Shown here: positions 1-9,178 of the stretch, piece after piece
Numbering within the stretch: the stretch's first letter is position 1
Layout: each line of letters opens with the position of its first letter
Assembly: GCA_016987375.1 (NCBI GenBank)
Contig: PJRA01000549.1
Span: 1,557,077-1,606,278 of the forward strand
Direction of reading: 5' to 3'
DNA from: Brachionus koreanus
Taxonomy: Eukaryota > Rotifera > Eurotatoria > Ploima > Brachionidae
Length of the DNA: 49,202 nt
Program-made: the position numbers and the translations under genes
Notes under the pieces: generated by a model
What the model was told of the DNA's origin: nothing
Database searches by the model: none
What the model saw: only the letters and a program-made list of their open reading frames with translations

Positions 1-369
1 GGAAGTATAAGTAAAATGAATTTTTTCTTTTTCTTTGTTGCTGGATATTCATTAGGATAATTTAAGTATATTTTTTTCGCTATTAGTACGATTTAGCTAG
101 AAGGTCAAGTATTCGTTTATTTTTTTTTAGTTTAAGTTTGATTTTACACAGTATCTTAAAGATTCAACAGTTCCATCATTCTCTAATTCTTTTTTTTTCT
201 CTAAACATTTCTTTTTCTTTAATTATTATAAAGAACAGATCAGACTTGTTTAAAAATAGTCGAATTTTAATAAGTAAAAATTATGCAAAATTTTATTTGA
301 AAAAATGTTTTTTGAGTGGCTTATGTCAATTTTCAACTAATGATTTAAGCTTTAACTTTTTATAATTCT
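1..369. other. AT-rich non-coding sequence
   Basis: Homopolymer-rich DNA with T runs. The only open frame is a 75-codon plus-strand one of low-complexity composition. It matches no family I know and I do not count it as a gene. Confidence 0.6.
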
Positions 370-450
370 TTGACAGTCGGGTAGTTAGCCCGACACGCTT
401 GCAGTCGCAACTGAATGAGGGTTTGATCACTAAACTACAGGATCGTCAAA
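370..450 (-). other. tRNA-like hairpin element (possible tRNA relic)
   Basis: About 80 bases whose ends pair (TTTGACG with TGTCAAA on the minus strand). Next to the 3' end is a perfect 6-bp stem with a 7-base loop (GTCGGG-CTAACTA-CCCGAC), placed where a T arm would be. A near-consensus polymerase III A box (TAGTTTAGTGA) lies near the 5' side. The T-loop sequence is not the usual TTCRA, and the D and anticodon arms do not fold convincingly. A tRNA pseudogene or tRNA-derived repeat is the best guess; a functional tRNA is unlikely. Confidence 0.35.
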
Positions 451-965
451 AAAAGCATTAATCACCAGAAATTCAACTGATCAAATAAACCCAGCTTCAA
501 ATCAAAACTTTAAAATAATAACATAACAGCGGACAGGAATCAAGCTGCTACTTCATCAATTGCAACAAGTTAAGAAGAAACTAAAAGAATAGTTATCTCC
601 GTGAAAAAGAAAAAGAGATTGTCAACATTTTATTAGTTTTCCATTTTAATGAATATGTGACTATTTTTTTGAGTATTTTTAGTTACTAAAATAATTTATA
701 ACCACATTTTTTTTTCAAAATTGCTTTTTTTTCTGACTGAAAAAAAAAGTTTAGAACAACCAAATCAAAGAATCACTTACTAGTTTTTTTAATAATCTAA
801 AATAGCTACTCATTGATTAATTAAATTTCTTAATATCGATCGTTTTATTTAAAAAAATAATGAATAACCACTTAAAAATTAAAATAAAAATATATTTAAA
901 TTTTTCTTAGATAATTTTGTTTTAGCCACAAAGAAAAATTCCGTTTCCTGTATGAAATAAGCTGA
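451..965. other. AT-rich spacer downstream of PACRG
   Basis: No open frame or repeat that I can support. The part next to position 966 should hold the PACRG 3' UTR. Confidence 0.6.
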
Positions 966-1838
966 TCAGTTAAGCATACACGACTCGTATGTTGGTATCA
1001 TGTACTTTATATTAATGAATGCATCTTCGCCGCCGTGACGCTCGAATACCTCGAGTGTCTCGTTAATCAAATCACCAATGTTTTCTCGTTTCTGCTGACT
1101 ATAATCGATTCCATCGCCCAAATTACCTTTAATAAACAAACTCTTAAATAATTTTTATTTTTCTTGAATAAAAAAAATTTTTTTCTACTGTTAAAATTTT
1201 TGAATAAATTAAATATTGGCAAAATTTGTCTGTAATATGGTACTAAAGCTTCACCGATCATGTCTGCAGAAAGTACCAGTTGTTGCAGGATCTTTAAAGT
1301 CACACAAATTACCCTAGAATTTCTTGTATTCAATGCATCTACGTTAATTTTGAATAAGCTTAAGCAAAAATTTAAAATTTTCTTTTAAATTTACTTTTTA
1401 TTGGTATGATCAGCTGAGGAATGACGGGCAGGATTTTATTACCACCATGTTCAAGCATATCATGAATGCCTTGTCTGGCAAAAAATTCAAACGGATGTTC
1501 GGTCTCGCACAAACCATCGAAAAATAGCGGCAAATAGTGGTGATAGTCGAGTTTCTCGATTTCGACCTTCGATTAACTTTAATTTATCGTATATTTGATA
1601 AAAATTTTCAAGTTACTTTCCACGCAATTTTGTTTCCTTTGGTGTCGTGCTCAAGTGCTATGGGGAAATCGCCTCGCAAGTAGAATTTTCTAAATGCAGT
1701 GGGTTTACTAGGCCGCTCGGAGAAGGCACCCACATTTGGCGGTGGCATTACTTTGGCATTTTTGAGCAAAGACTTGACCGTAAATCCTTGGCAAGCCAAT
1801 TTTTCTTTGTCGCTGTCTTTGCGTTGTATTAGCGCCAT
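966..1838 (-). CDS. PACRG: Parkin co-regulated gene protein (PACRG), axonemal inner-junction protein
   Basis: PACRG is a microtubule inner protein of ciliary doublets. With FAP20 it forms the inner junction closing the B-tubule. Four exons give 234 residues: 1838-1617, 1566-1395, 1338-1189 and 1126-966. All introns are 50-63 bp with GT-AG ends and the phases join. Diagnostic strings match the animal protein nearly residue for residue: [20 protein letters not shown] and KGNKIAWK in exon 1, [18 protein letters not shown] and [16 protein letters not shown] in exon 2, [14 protein letters not shown] and [11 protein letters not shown] in exon 3, and [16 protein letters not shown] through YESCMLN at the C-terminus in exon 4. 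The N-terminus is short, as in invertebrate orthologues. Parkin, its vertebrate neighbour, is not in this window. The product implies that the organism makes motile cilia or flagella. Confidence 0.97.
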
Positions 1839-2839
1839 TTTTTGTTGATCTGCTCTTGAATTCTAAGATAAAAATATCTTCTTAATCTAATTAGAAAAAA
1901 ATATTTAATTTGTGTATTTCAACAAAAATTGTTTAGTTTCTACTTCAATAAAATTTATATTTCTAATTTTTATTAAAAGATTGTAACTGTTATGAATGCT
2001 TATCAACCAAAGTAATTTTTTTCGAAGAAATCTAATTCTATACTCTTTTAGACTTAAAGATTTAAAGCAACTATTTCCATGGAGACTTCAGAGCTTAATT
2101 TCTAATTCATAATAAATTTAGAACAATATGCAAAGAGAAAATTAAGATTGATGTAACCATGGATATATAAAACCTTTATTATTTTTCCTAATTGCTATCT
2201 TAACTACCATAAATGTTTCCAAATGATCATCAATCCATGATAAATAAAAAACCTTAAATATTTAAAGCCAAATATGTGAGTTTGTATTTTTTTAGCTAAA
2301 ATAATTGTATTGGATATACAATTTAAAGCTGAGCAAAATTTAAAAAAACTAAATTAAGTATTCAATTAATATATACGAAAAATGAACTCTCAAAATAATA
2401 AAAAAAATATGAAGACCTAAAGTACTAAAATCTCAGTTGATTATTTTTAATTAAAGCAAATTTAAAAAAAACAAACAAACATGTAATCACATTTTAAAAA
2501 TAAATTTTACGCAATTTCTTTTAATTTAAATTGGTTAATCAGGAAATTATTCGATCAATCAGGCACTCAGAGAATAATCTAATAAAAAAAAAAATTTTAA
2601 GTTGTTTTTAAAAAAATAGAAAAAAAATCATTCAAAATTCAAATTTTTCATATTTTAAAAGATACTAATTTTAAATTCGATTTCAACTTTTTTAATACGA
2701 CTTTTAGTTTTTCTGTGCAAAAGCATTTTTTTCCTTGAACTTAACCATTAATTTTGATTTTTTGATCTTTTGCTGGAAACAAAAGATTAAATATTATTTT
2801 ATTCATAATTTAATGTTATTTTTTTTTTTGACCTTATTC
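1839..2839. other. AT-rich spacer upstream of PACRG
   Basis: Should contain the PACRG promoter and 5' UTR on its left side. The rest is A/T homopolymer sequence. A 24-base segment with a perfect 8-bp stem and 7-base loop (ATCTTTTG-CTGGAAA-CAAAAGAT) lies at 2765-2787 and recurs at 4397-4421. Confidence 0.55.
2765..2787. repeat. Short hairpin repeat, copy 1
   Basis: Perfect 8-bp inverted repeat ATCTTTTG/CAAAAGAT around the 7-base loop CTGGAAA. The same stem, with loop ATGGAAA, occurs at 4397-4421 in the same orientation. The similarity stops at the stem edges. Nature unknown. Confidence 0.6.
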
Positions 2840-2842
2840 TAT

Positions 2843-3501
2843 CCTAGTGGATAATGAGGAGGCGCTCATCTCTCTATCAAGTACCTTTTTGAGCAACAGC
2901 TCTGACACAGAAGCCATTGCATCGAGTTGATTATCAAGACTACAAATTTTTCCCAGTCGAAACCGGTCCCTCATTTTTTTGTGAAAGGGGTTTAAACATG
3001 GGCCCCGTATTGCAGATATATTTTGAAATGTGAAATTAATTAGTTTTAATTTTCAAATAAAAAGGATTTTTTTATTAAAAAGTTTTTTTTTTCAGACAAT
3101 GGAAAAAAGGAAAAATTCACATTTAAACATGTAGAAATTCTCTTAAGACTAGAAGCACCAAACGGGTAAATTTTTAAATCCTCGTATCTTTTGAATGGAT
3201 TTTTCAAAAAAATATATCTTTTTTGAATTATGTAGATTTAAAATCTTCTTTAAAAAATGATATGAATTTAAAATAAATTATTACAGTTTTTTATAAAATA
3301 TTTTTGAAATAAAAAAACATGAAAAAATGCTTGGTGCTTCTGCTGTTAAAACAATGTGACAAATATTTCACCTTGTCGAAAATCGATAACACCCTTTCAA
3401 TTTCATTTGACAAGAAAAATTTCAAACAAAAACCTCAAATGGTCGATAATATTCTTGGTAATATCTTGGTATTCAAAAAATTTGTAAGCAATACTATTTA
3501 A
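2843..3501 (+). pseudogene. Broken coding fragments, family not recognised
   Basis: Several adjacent short open stretches in different plus-strand frames look protein-like against the AT-rich background. One (about 2847-2930) reads DNEEALISLSSTFLSN... and ends in a stop. A second, frame-shifted one (about 2928-3041) reads DYQDYKFFPVETGPSFF... . A third (3095-3168) begins after a good TTTTTTCAG acceptor, reads GKKEKFTFKHVEILLRLEA and ends at a possible GTAAAT donor. The last is the open frame at 3319-3501. The phases do not join into one message, so I call it a decayed gene or transposon relic. A real gene with exons I mis-framed is the alternative. Confidence 0.3.
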
Positions 3502-5028
3502 ATGAATTTGTTGAAGAAAATATGAATAAAATGGCAAGAAAATATGAATAATTCGTCATAATTAGTGATGTTGGTTTATCTGGGTTAGCCAGATTTTGGT
3601 CGGCCTAATTTTAACCTAAATTCAATTTACAAATAAAAAATTTTGTTAAAAAATTTAAATTTTGTTTTAAGTTAAAAGTTTTAATTTTTTGTTTTTAACT
3701 AATTTAATTACTATTCAATCATAATTTTTTTTTTGGGGAAACCAAACCTTGCTAAATAAAACTAGGTATTGGCTAACCTAGTTTTGATTAGCAATATTTT
3801 GCGATTTTGATCGACCAAGCGCCGGTCTATCAACATAACTAGTCAAAATATAATAGTTATTAGGAATTATTGGAATTTGGTAATATACCAAAACAAAACC
3901 ATTGAAACAATTTATTAAAATAATTTATTAAAAATAGTTTGTGACTCAAATTTGGTAATGTACCTAAGGAAAGATCACAAACAGTTAGACTCCGAAAACA
4001 CGTCTTTTATTAGGTAGCTATATCTCGAAAACATCATACATATCCAATGTATGGATTATGATTCAAAGTTTTCCATTTTCTTGATATAGATTCATTGTCA
4101 ATGTACTAATTTTGGTCTTGTTGACTCAGTAAAATATTATTTCTTCTAATTAGGATATGCATCCAATACAATCAAAACTACTGTTACTTATATAATCAGT
4201 TTAATAACTTAGTAAATTGTTTAAAATAATAGTTTAAATTTTTTTGAATATAATTTTTACTTATTTCTTTTTTTTTAAAACCCCAATGAGGCTAAAAATT
4301 TTAATTAAACAGATAAATAAATAAAAATATTAATATTTTAAAATTTTTGCCAAAACACGTTTTTTCTATGACATTTACGATTAATTAAAACTGTTCAATC
4401 TTTTGATGGAAACAAAAGATTACCTATTTTTACTGTGAAAATTTCGGTGATAATAAAAAAGACAAATACTTGAGTTCAATCTGATATTTTTTTTAACTTC
4501 ATTTAAAGCATTGTTTTAATTTCTCATTTTCTTTTTTTAAAAAAATAATAAGATCAATTCGTTCATAATTCTAATGTTTATTTTAAAAGAGCTCTTGCTA
4601 TTTTTGACCACACAAAAATCAGAAAAAAATACATTTTAAATTCTTTACAGAGTCTAAACAAATTATTTTTTCAGAAAAACTTAATTCTTTAACTGCTAAA
4701 CAATTTTTATCTTTTCTTAGCTTTTTTGAAAAAAAATTCAAAGGTCTTATTACTTGTAAATTAAGTTTTTATATATATAATTTATCAATAAAAATTGAAA
4801 ACTTATTTTTTATAGCTAGAATTTCTATACTAAATATGTCATATTTTAATCAAATTAAAATTCTATCAATTTTTTGTGACAATTTTACAAGACTTTTTAT
4901 TTTACCCTTCAAAATAGTTTAGCAATTATCAAAAAATGAAATTTTTTAATTGAATGCAAGTATAAATAAAAGAAAATTTGAAAGCACATTATCAAATTTT
5001 GAAAATTATTTTAACAACTTTTATTGAA
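3502..5028. other. AT-rich spacer upstream of DOHH
   Basis: No supported gene. Around 3567-3843 the ends are loosely inverted (ATGTTG...GGTTAGCC at the left, GGCTAACC...CAACAT at the right), which could be an old MITE, but the arms are imperfect. The second copy of the short hairpin repeat lies at 4397-4421. The last few hundred bases should hold the DOHH promoter. Confidence 0.5.
4397..4421. repeat. Short hairpin repeat, copy 2
   Basis: Perfect 9-bp inverted repeat AATCTTTTG/CAAAAGATT around loop ATGGAAA. It differs from the copy at 2765-2787 by one loop base and an extra closing pair. Confidence 0.6.
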
Positions 5029-5940
5029 ATGGTTGACGCTGAAAAATTGAACAAACTAGGTGATTTACTGAGCAATCAATCGGTGCCAATGAAGGCTCGA
5101 TATCGAGCTTTGTTTACATTGAAAAATTTGGGTGGAAAAGATGCAATTATGAATATTGTAAAAGGCTTTCAAGATCCATCGGCTTTGCTTAAACATGAAT
5201 GTGCTTATTGTTTAGGTCAAATGCAAGATAATTCAGCAATTGATCCATTAATTGAAGTTTTGCGAAACAGATCCGAAGACCCAATGGTCCGTCATGAAGC
5301 TGGAGAAGCTTTGGGAGCCATTGGCTTAAATACTGAAAAGGTTATACAAGCGTTAACTGAGTTTGCTTCGGATTCACACCAAGAAGTGGCTGAGACTTGT
5401 CAACTAGCGCTAGCTCGTCTGGATTGGCTTGAAAAAAAAAAACAAGCTCCGATAGAAAACTTGTCCGATAATCCATATTTTTCCGTTGATCCAGCACCTC
5501 CAGATGTTAACAGAAATGTCAGCTTTTTACGCGAAAAACTTCTCAATGAAGACGAAAGTATGTTTGAAAGATATAGAGCTATGTTTCAATTGAGAAATGA
5601 TGGTTCTGAAAAAGCAATTTTAGCTCTTTGTGATGGTCTTAAATGCAAAAGTGCTTTATTCAGACATGAAATAGCTTATGTTCTGGGACAAATACAAAGT
5701 CCTCTCTCCATTGAAGCTCTAAGAGTCAATCTTGAGGACAAAAATGAAAATCATATGGTTAGACATGAATGTGCAGAAGCTCTAGGTTCATTAGCTACTG
5801 ATGAATGCGTTAAAATACTTAACAAATATCTAAATGATAAAGAGCAAGTCGTAAAAGAGAGCTGTGAAGTGGCTTTAGATATAACTGATTACGAAAAGAG
5901 CAACGATTTTCAATATGCTAATGGATTATTAACTGTTTAA
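5029..5940 (+). CDS. DOHH: Deoxyhypusine hydroxylase
   Basis: Hydroxylates deoxyhypusine on translation factor eIF5A to hypusine, using a di-iron centre and O2 in the cytosol. It is the second step after deoxyhypusine synthase. Single exon, 303 residues, against about 302 in human. It is built of HEAT repeats in two halves. All four metal-binding His-Glu pairs are present: H56-E57 (KHECAY), H89-E90 (RHEAGEALG), H213-E214 (RHEIAYVLG) and H246-E247 (RHECAEALG). The interdomain segment YFSVDPAPP and the C-terminal ESCEVALD and FQYANGL are family signatures. The frame is open upstream as far as 4978, but the first ATG is at 5029 and gives the normal N-terminus. Everything needed for activity appears intact. 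Confidence 0.97.
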   Translation: MVDAEKLNKLGDLLSNQSVPMKARYRALFTLKNLGGKDAIMNIVKGFQDPSALLKHECAYCLGQMQDNSAIDPLIEVLRNRSEDPMVRHEAGEALGAIGLNTEKVIQALTEFASDSHQEVAETCQLALARLDWLEKKKQAPIENLSDNPYFSVDPAPPDVNRNVSFLREKLLNEDESMFERYRAMFQLRNDGSEKAILALCDGLKCKSALFRHEIAYVLGQIQSPLSIEALRVNLEDKNENHMVRHECAEALGSLATDECVKILNKYLNDKEQVVKESCEVALDITDYEKSNDFQYANGLLTV

Positions 5941-6228
5941 ATAAATATCATAAAAACTGCTTACTCTTTTCATCTATTTGAGTGTAAAGTTATAATTTAA
6001 GTTATCGAAATTGATGTTTAACAGATTAAAAAAACCCATCTGAAATAAACATCTAAGTGAAATAGCCGTCTATTTCTTTAAAGATGTTTTTTAATTTAAA
6101 ATTGATAACCCCTTACTTATTGTTTTGGCTTTATTCTATTGGAATTATGGAAGATTTTATTTTGCTATCAATTCTCAAAAAATCTAATTTTTAATCTAAA
6201 TTTTTGAATTTTTTAACACAGCTGATCT

Positions 6229-6455
6229 TTAACACTAGAACGCCCCAGGGTTAGACCCCTTTTTGATAAATTAAAACTTAAATTTTATAACATATAAATA
6301 AAATTTTAAAAAATGGCTATTATTAGCTTTAAATTTTAATTCTAATTTTTTAGAAGATGAATTATTATTATTAATTTTCAAAGAAAATGTTTAATTTATA
6401 TTGATAACTTTATTTAAAATTTTAATGAGAAATCAGCCGGGCTTTCTAGTGTTAA
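6229..6455 (+). mobile_element. piggyBac-like MITE, copy 1
   Basis: A 219-bp non-coding element (6233-6451) flanked on both sides by TTAA (6229-6232 and 6452-6455). TTAA is the target site of piggyBac-superfamily transposases. The terminal inverted repeats begin CACTAGAAcGCCC and CACTAGAAaGCCC. It is an inverted relative of the element at 8956-9178; both share an AT-rich core and subterminal AGAAATCAGCCGGGC and GGGGTCTA-type segments. It has no coding capacity, so it would need a transposase supplied elsewhere. It lies between DOHH and the unrecognised gene at 6839. Confidence 0.8.
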
Positions 6456-6838
6456 GCGTGTTTGAACCAAGGATGATAGAAAATATTTCTAAAATACAAA
6501 TAAATTTTAATTGTGAATTATTTAAGAATGATTTTTCATTTTTTACTTATCTTTGTAAATATAAATCTGAAAATATCTAAGTATTCAAAATTAATTGAGG
6601 ACTAAGAAGTTTAAACATTGAAAATAGCACATCATCAAGTTAATCAGCTTTTTTTTTTAAATTTTTTCTAAATCATTTAGATAGATAAAGTATTACTGAT
6701 TGTACAAATAGCAATGGGAAAAGCTTTTCATCCTTTTGATTAACCTATTAATTAATTAACCTCAGCAATTTTAGGAAAAAAATTAATACAAATTTTACAC
6801 AATATAATTCTTTATTGATATAAATTTAAGAGAAAAAA
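6456..6838. other. AT-rich spacer
   Basis: No gene or repeat recognised. The right end should include the 3' UTR of the minus-strand gene that stops at 6839. Confidence 0.6.
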
Positions 6839-7767
6839 TTATTGTCTAACCAAAGGATGTCTACTTAATTCTAATGAAAAATCCGGGTCGCTTAGCGATT
6901 TAATCTTTGATAAACCAAGATCAAATTTTTTGCGCATTGGTTTTGAGGATATTTTTGAAAAAGTTGCATTTGAAAATTTTTTCATTGGTGTCATGGTCGA
7001 ATGTTTTTTTTGTTCAGATTTTTCGTGTATTATGGGAATTTCAACGATTTTCTTTTTTTTATTTTTAAAATCGTTGTATTTTCTACGTAGCTCAGCCAAT
7101 CTATCCAATTTTTTCATTGTTTTTTCATCTATATCACCATTGGCAACTTTTTGTCTCAACATTTTGTCCTCAGCTATAAGCAAATTTATGAATTGTTCAG
7201 CAGTCTCCTTATTAAGATGTACATCAAAAAAACGCTCATCGAAAAAATCAAAATGTTTTTCTTCTGGATCTGGAGTACCCAGAGGCTCTTCAATTTTCAA
7301 AGTTTCAAATTTTTCCACAATTTTGCTTTCGTTGCTAATCTTGCTCTTGCAATTCGAGCAAAGAACATAATTTTGATCTTGGTCATGATAATTTGACCTG
7401 AAATCAGGGTTACTGCCTAAAAAATATTTGTTGTTATTAAAAATTTTATGGTCGAAAAATTTTAGTTTCTTTTTTAAAATTATTAGAGTTTCTAATCATA
7501 AAATTTACCAATTTTTTCAAAATTCTTTGAGTAGTTTCTACCCTTATTTGTCTCCCAAGGTTCACATTTTGGACTCAAAGAAGCCATTTTTTGTTTAATA
7601 CATTCTTCATATTTTCTAAATGGACTTTGACTTCTCCTAGATACGTGTCTAGATGGACGCACATAAATGCTTTCATTACTCATATTCGGTAAGTAAATTG
7701 GTCTATATTGATGAAGTGATTTAGGACTGTTAAATCTTTTGTCCATCACTGTAATACGCATGCTCAT
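6839..7767 (-). CDS. Unrecognised two-exon protein with a basic, charged C-terminal half
   Basis: I do not recognise this family. Two exons, 7767-7509 and 7416-6839, join in phase 1 through a 92-bp intron with a GTAAAT donor and a TTTTTTAG acceptor, giving 278 residues. Exon 1 is Arg/Ser/Pro-rich (RPSRHVSRRSQSPFRKYEE). Exon 2 opens with a single CxxC (VLCSNCKSK). It then has an acidic stretch with HFDFFDERFFDVHLN, a charged helix likely to form a short coiled coil (ETAEQFINLLIAEDKMLR... to LAELRRKYNDFKNKKKK), and a Lys/Ser-rich tail. No signal peptide or membrane segment is visible. The start codon is 128 bp downstream of the CHCHD7 stop on the same strand, with an AATAAA and a CAG acceptor-like site between them, so the two may share a precursor transcript. 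The composition suggests an intracellular scaffold-type protein; function unknown. Confidence 0.75.
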
Positions 7768-7785
7768 CTTTTTAAATTAATAAAA

Positions 7786-7823
7786 CTGTTAAAACTTTAG
7801 AGATTTTTATACAAGATTTTATT
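7786..7823 (-). promoter_or_regulatory. Possible polyadenylation signal and trans-splice acceptor between two close genes
   Basis: On the minus strand, AATAAA (7823-7818) is followed by a T-rich tract and TTTTAACAG (acceptor AG at 7787-7786), about 20 bases before the ATG at 7767. This arrangement resembles the spacing between genes of spliced-leader operons in some invertebrates. It is inference only; ordinary separate promoters remain possible. Confidence 0.3.
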
Positions 7824-7895
7824 TAAAAATGTGACATTTTAACTTTAAAAAATAAGCTAAATATTTGAATTAAAGAAAAATGCTAAGAAGCGGAG

Positions 7896-8375
7896 TTAAA
7901 TATCATCTGGTGGTGTAATTTTTTGGGTTTGGATCCATTCAGGTATTTTATTCTTCCATTTTCTAAACTCGTCTTCTTTAGGTAAGTCATGTCGAGTTTT
8001 TTTCATGTATCGACAACGATACTCTTGAACAGCATTCTTTGAAAAATAAGAAAAAATTAATAATCGGTTGTTATTTGCCTAAGTTGTTTTTTACGAACCC
8101 AAAATTGTTTACATTTCTTAAAGTTATCGAAATAATCCTTGCAATTTCCTAAGTTATCACGGTTGTTTTCGACACATTTTTGAGATAAAATTCTCTCCTT
8201 TTTAAAGTTAAATCTTTAAATAAATTAAATCGGATTGATTGTTTAAAATTTAAACATTTTTGCAAGGATCCTTAAATTCGTGACCGAATGTAATGTTTCT
8301 ATCTCTTCTTTGCTGAATTTCTCTAAGCTTTGCTTGGTTTTCTTTGTTCTTTTCAATATTTTCCGCAAGACCCAT
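7896..8375 (-). CDS. CHCHD7: CHCHD7 / COX23-like twin CX9C mitochondrial intermembrane-space protein
   Basis: COX23/CHCHD7 is a small coiled-coil-helix-coiled-coil-helix protein imported by the Mia40 disulfide relay and linked to cytochrome oxidase assembly. Three short exons, 8375-8256, 8197-8099 and 8036-7896, join in phase 0 to give 119 residues. The exon 1/2 join completes the first CX9C pair: C38 (DPC) and C48 (SQKC). The second pair is GNC-x9-KKC, followed by KQFW-NAV, which aligns with the human CSTYFLRYKNCRRFWNS segment. The basic N-terminal helix of about 30 residues and the C-terminal tail are longer than in human (85 aa), closer to yeast. The first intron has a weak GTTTAA donor. 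Each exon is too short to stand out as an ORF. The gene sits just upstream of the unrecognised gene on the same strand. Confidence 0.85.
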
Positions 8376-8955
8376 TTTAAAGAAAGTTTTACATTCAAAA
8401 TTTAATTATATTTATTTATTTCATTTATTGATGCAATTTTACCTAAAATATTTTGAAATAAAACAAAGCTAATAAAACAAACTTTACAAATAATTCAATT
8501 TTTCCTAGAAAATTAAATGTCATGATGTGTTAGGTAGTTTGGAAAATTCTCTTTATTGAGGAGAAAAAATTTGTATTCTATTCTTTAAAAGGGATAAAAA
8601 TATAATACTAAAAATAGAATCATGACAAAGTGCTTTGAACTGGATTTACATAAGTATAACTAGAATAAGTTTAAATTAAAGATTATTTAGTATATTTAGT
8701 GATCAAAGTAACTTAATACAAAATAAAATTCTTCTAGAGCCAAAATATATCAAATTACGTAACAAGAAGTGCTTCATAGCTCTTGTGAATTCTTAGATCC
8801 ATTCAAAAAGGGATTAAATACCAAAAAAATCCTTTAGTATGCCACTTCTGTGGAATGTATATGATTATAGTTAATAAAAATTAAATTTAATTTTGATAAT
8901 TTATTTTTATCAAATTCAGAACTATTAAACTGCATCTTTAAAGCTAGAATGATGT
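8376..8955. other. AT-rich spacer upstream of CHCHD7
   Basis: No coding signal. The left part should hold the CHCHD7 promoter. Confidence 0.55.
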
Positions 8956-9178
8956 TTAACACTAGAAAGCCCGGCTGATTTCTCATTAAAATTTTAAATA
9001 AAGTTATCAATATAAATTAAACATTTTCTTTGAAAATTTATTCATTTTCTAAAAAATTAAAATTAAAATTTTTAGACAATAAAAACCGTTTTTTAAAATT
9101 TTATTTATACGAGGTAAAAATCAAGTTTCAATTTTTCAAAAAGGGGTCTAAAAAACCCCTCGGGCGTTCTAGTGTTAA
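8956..9178 (-). mobile_element. piggyBac-like MITE, copy 2 (inverted)
   Basis: A 215-bp element (8960-9174) between TTAA sites at 8956-8959 and 9175-9178. The ends read CACTAGAAAGCCCGGCTG at the left and CGGGCGTTCTAGTG at the right, matching the copy at 6229-6455 in reverse orientation. The cores are alignable by eye with scattered substitutions and indels, so both are old but of one family. Non-coding. Confidence 0.8.

Noticed and set aside
138..365. 75-codon plus-strand open frame
   Set aside because: Phe/Ser/Leu/Ile-rich translation of T-rich DNA, no family resemblance, no splice context.
1647..1832. Plus-strand open frame opposite PACRG exon 1
   Set aside because: Shadow of the minus-strand PACRG coding exon, which matches its family strongly.
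3567..3843. Possible MITE with GGTTAGCC/GGCTAACC arms
   Set aside because: The inverted arms are short, imperfect and unequally spaced; no clear target-site duplication.
4978..5028. In-frame extension of DOHH upstream of the ATG
   Set aside because: Begins at TTG; the ATG at 5029 gives the family's normal N-terminus and length.
6930..7396. Plus-strand open frames across the unrecognised minus-strand gene
   Set aside because: Antisense shadows rich in Phe and Ser; the minus strand has coherent splicing and codon composition.
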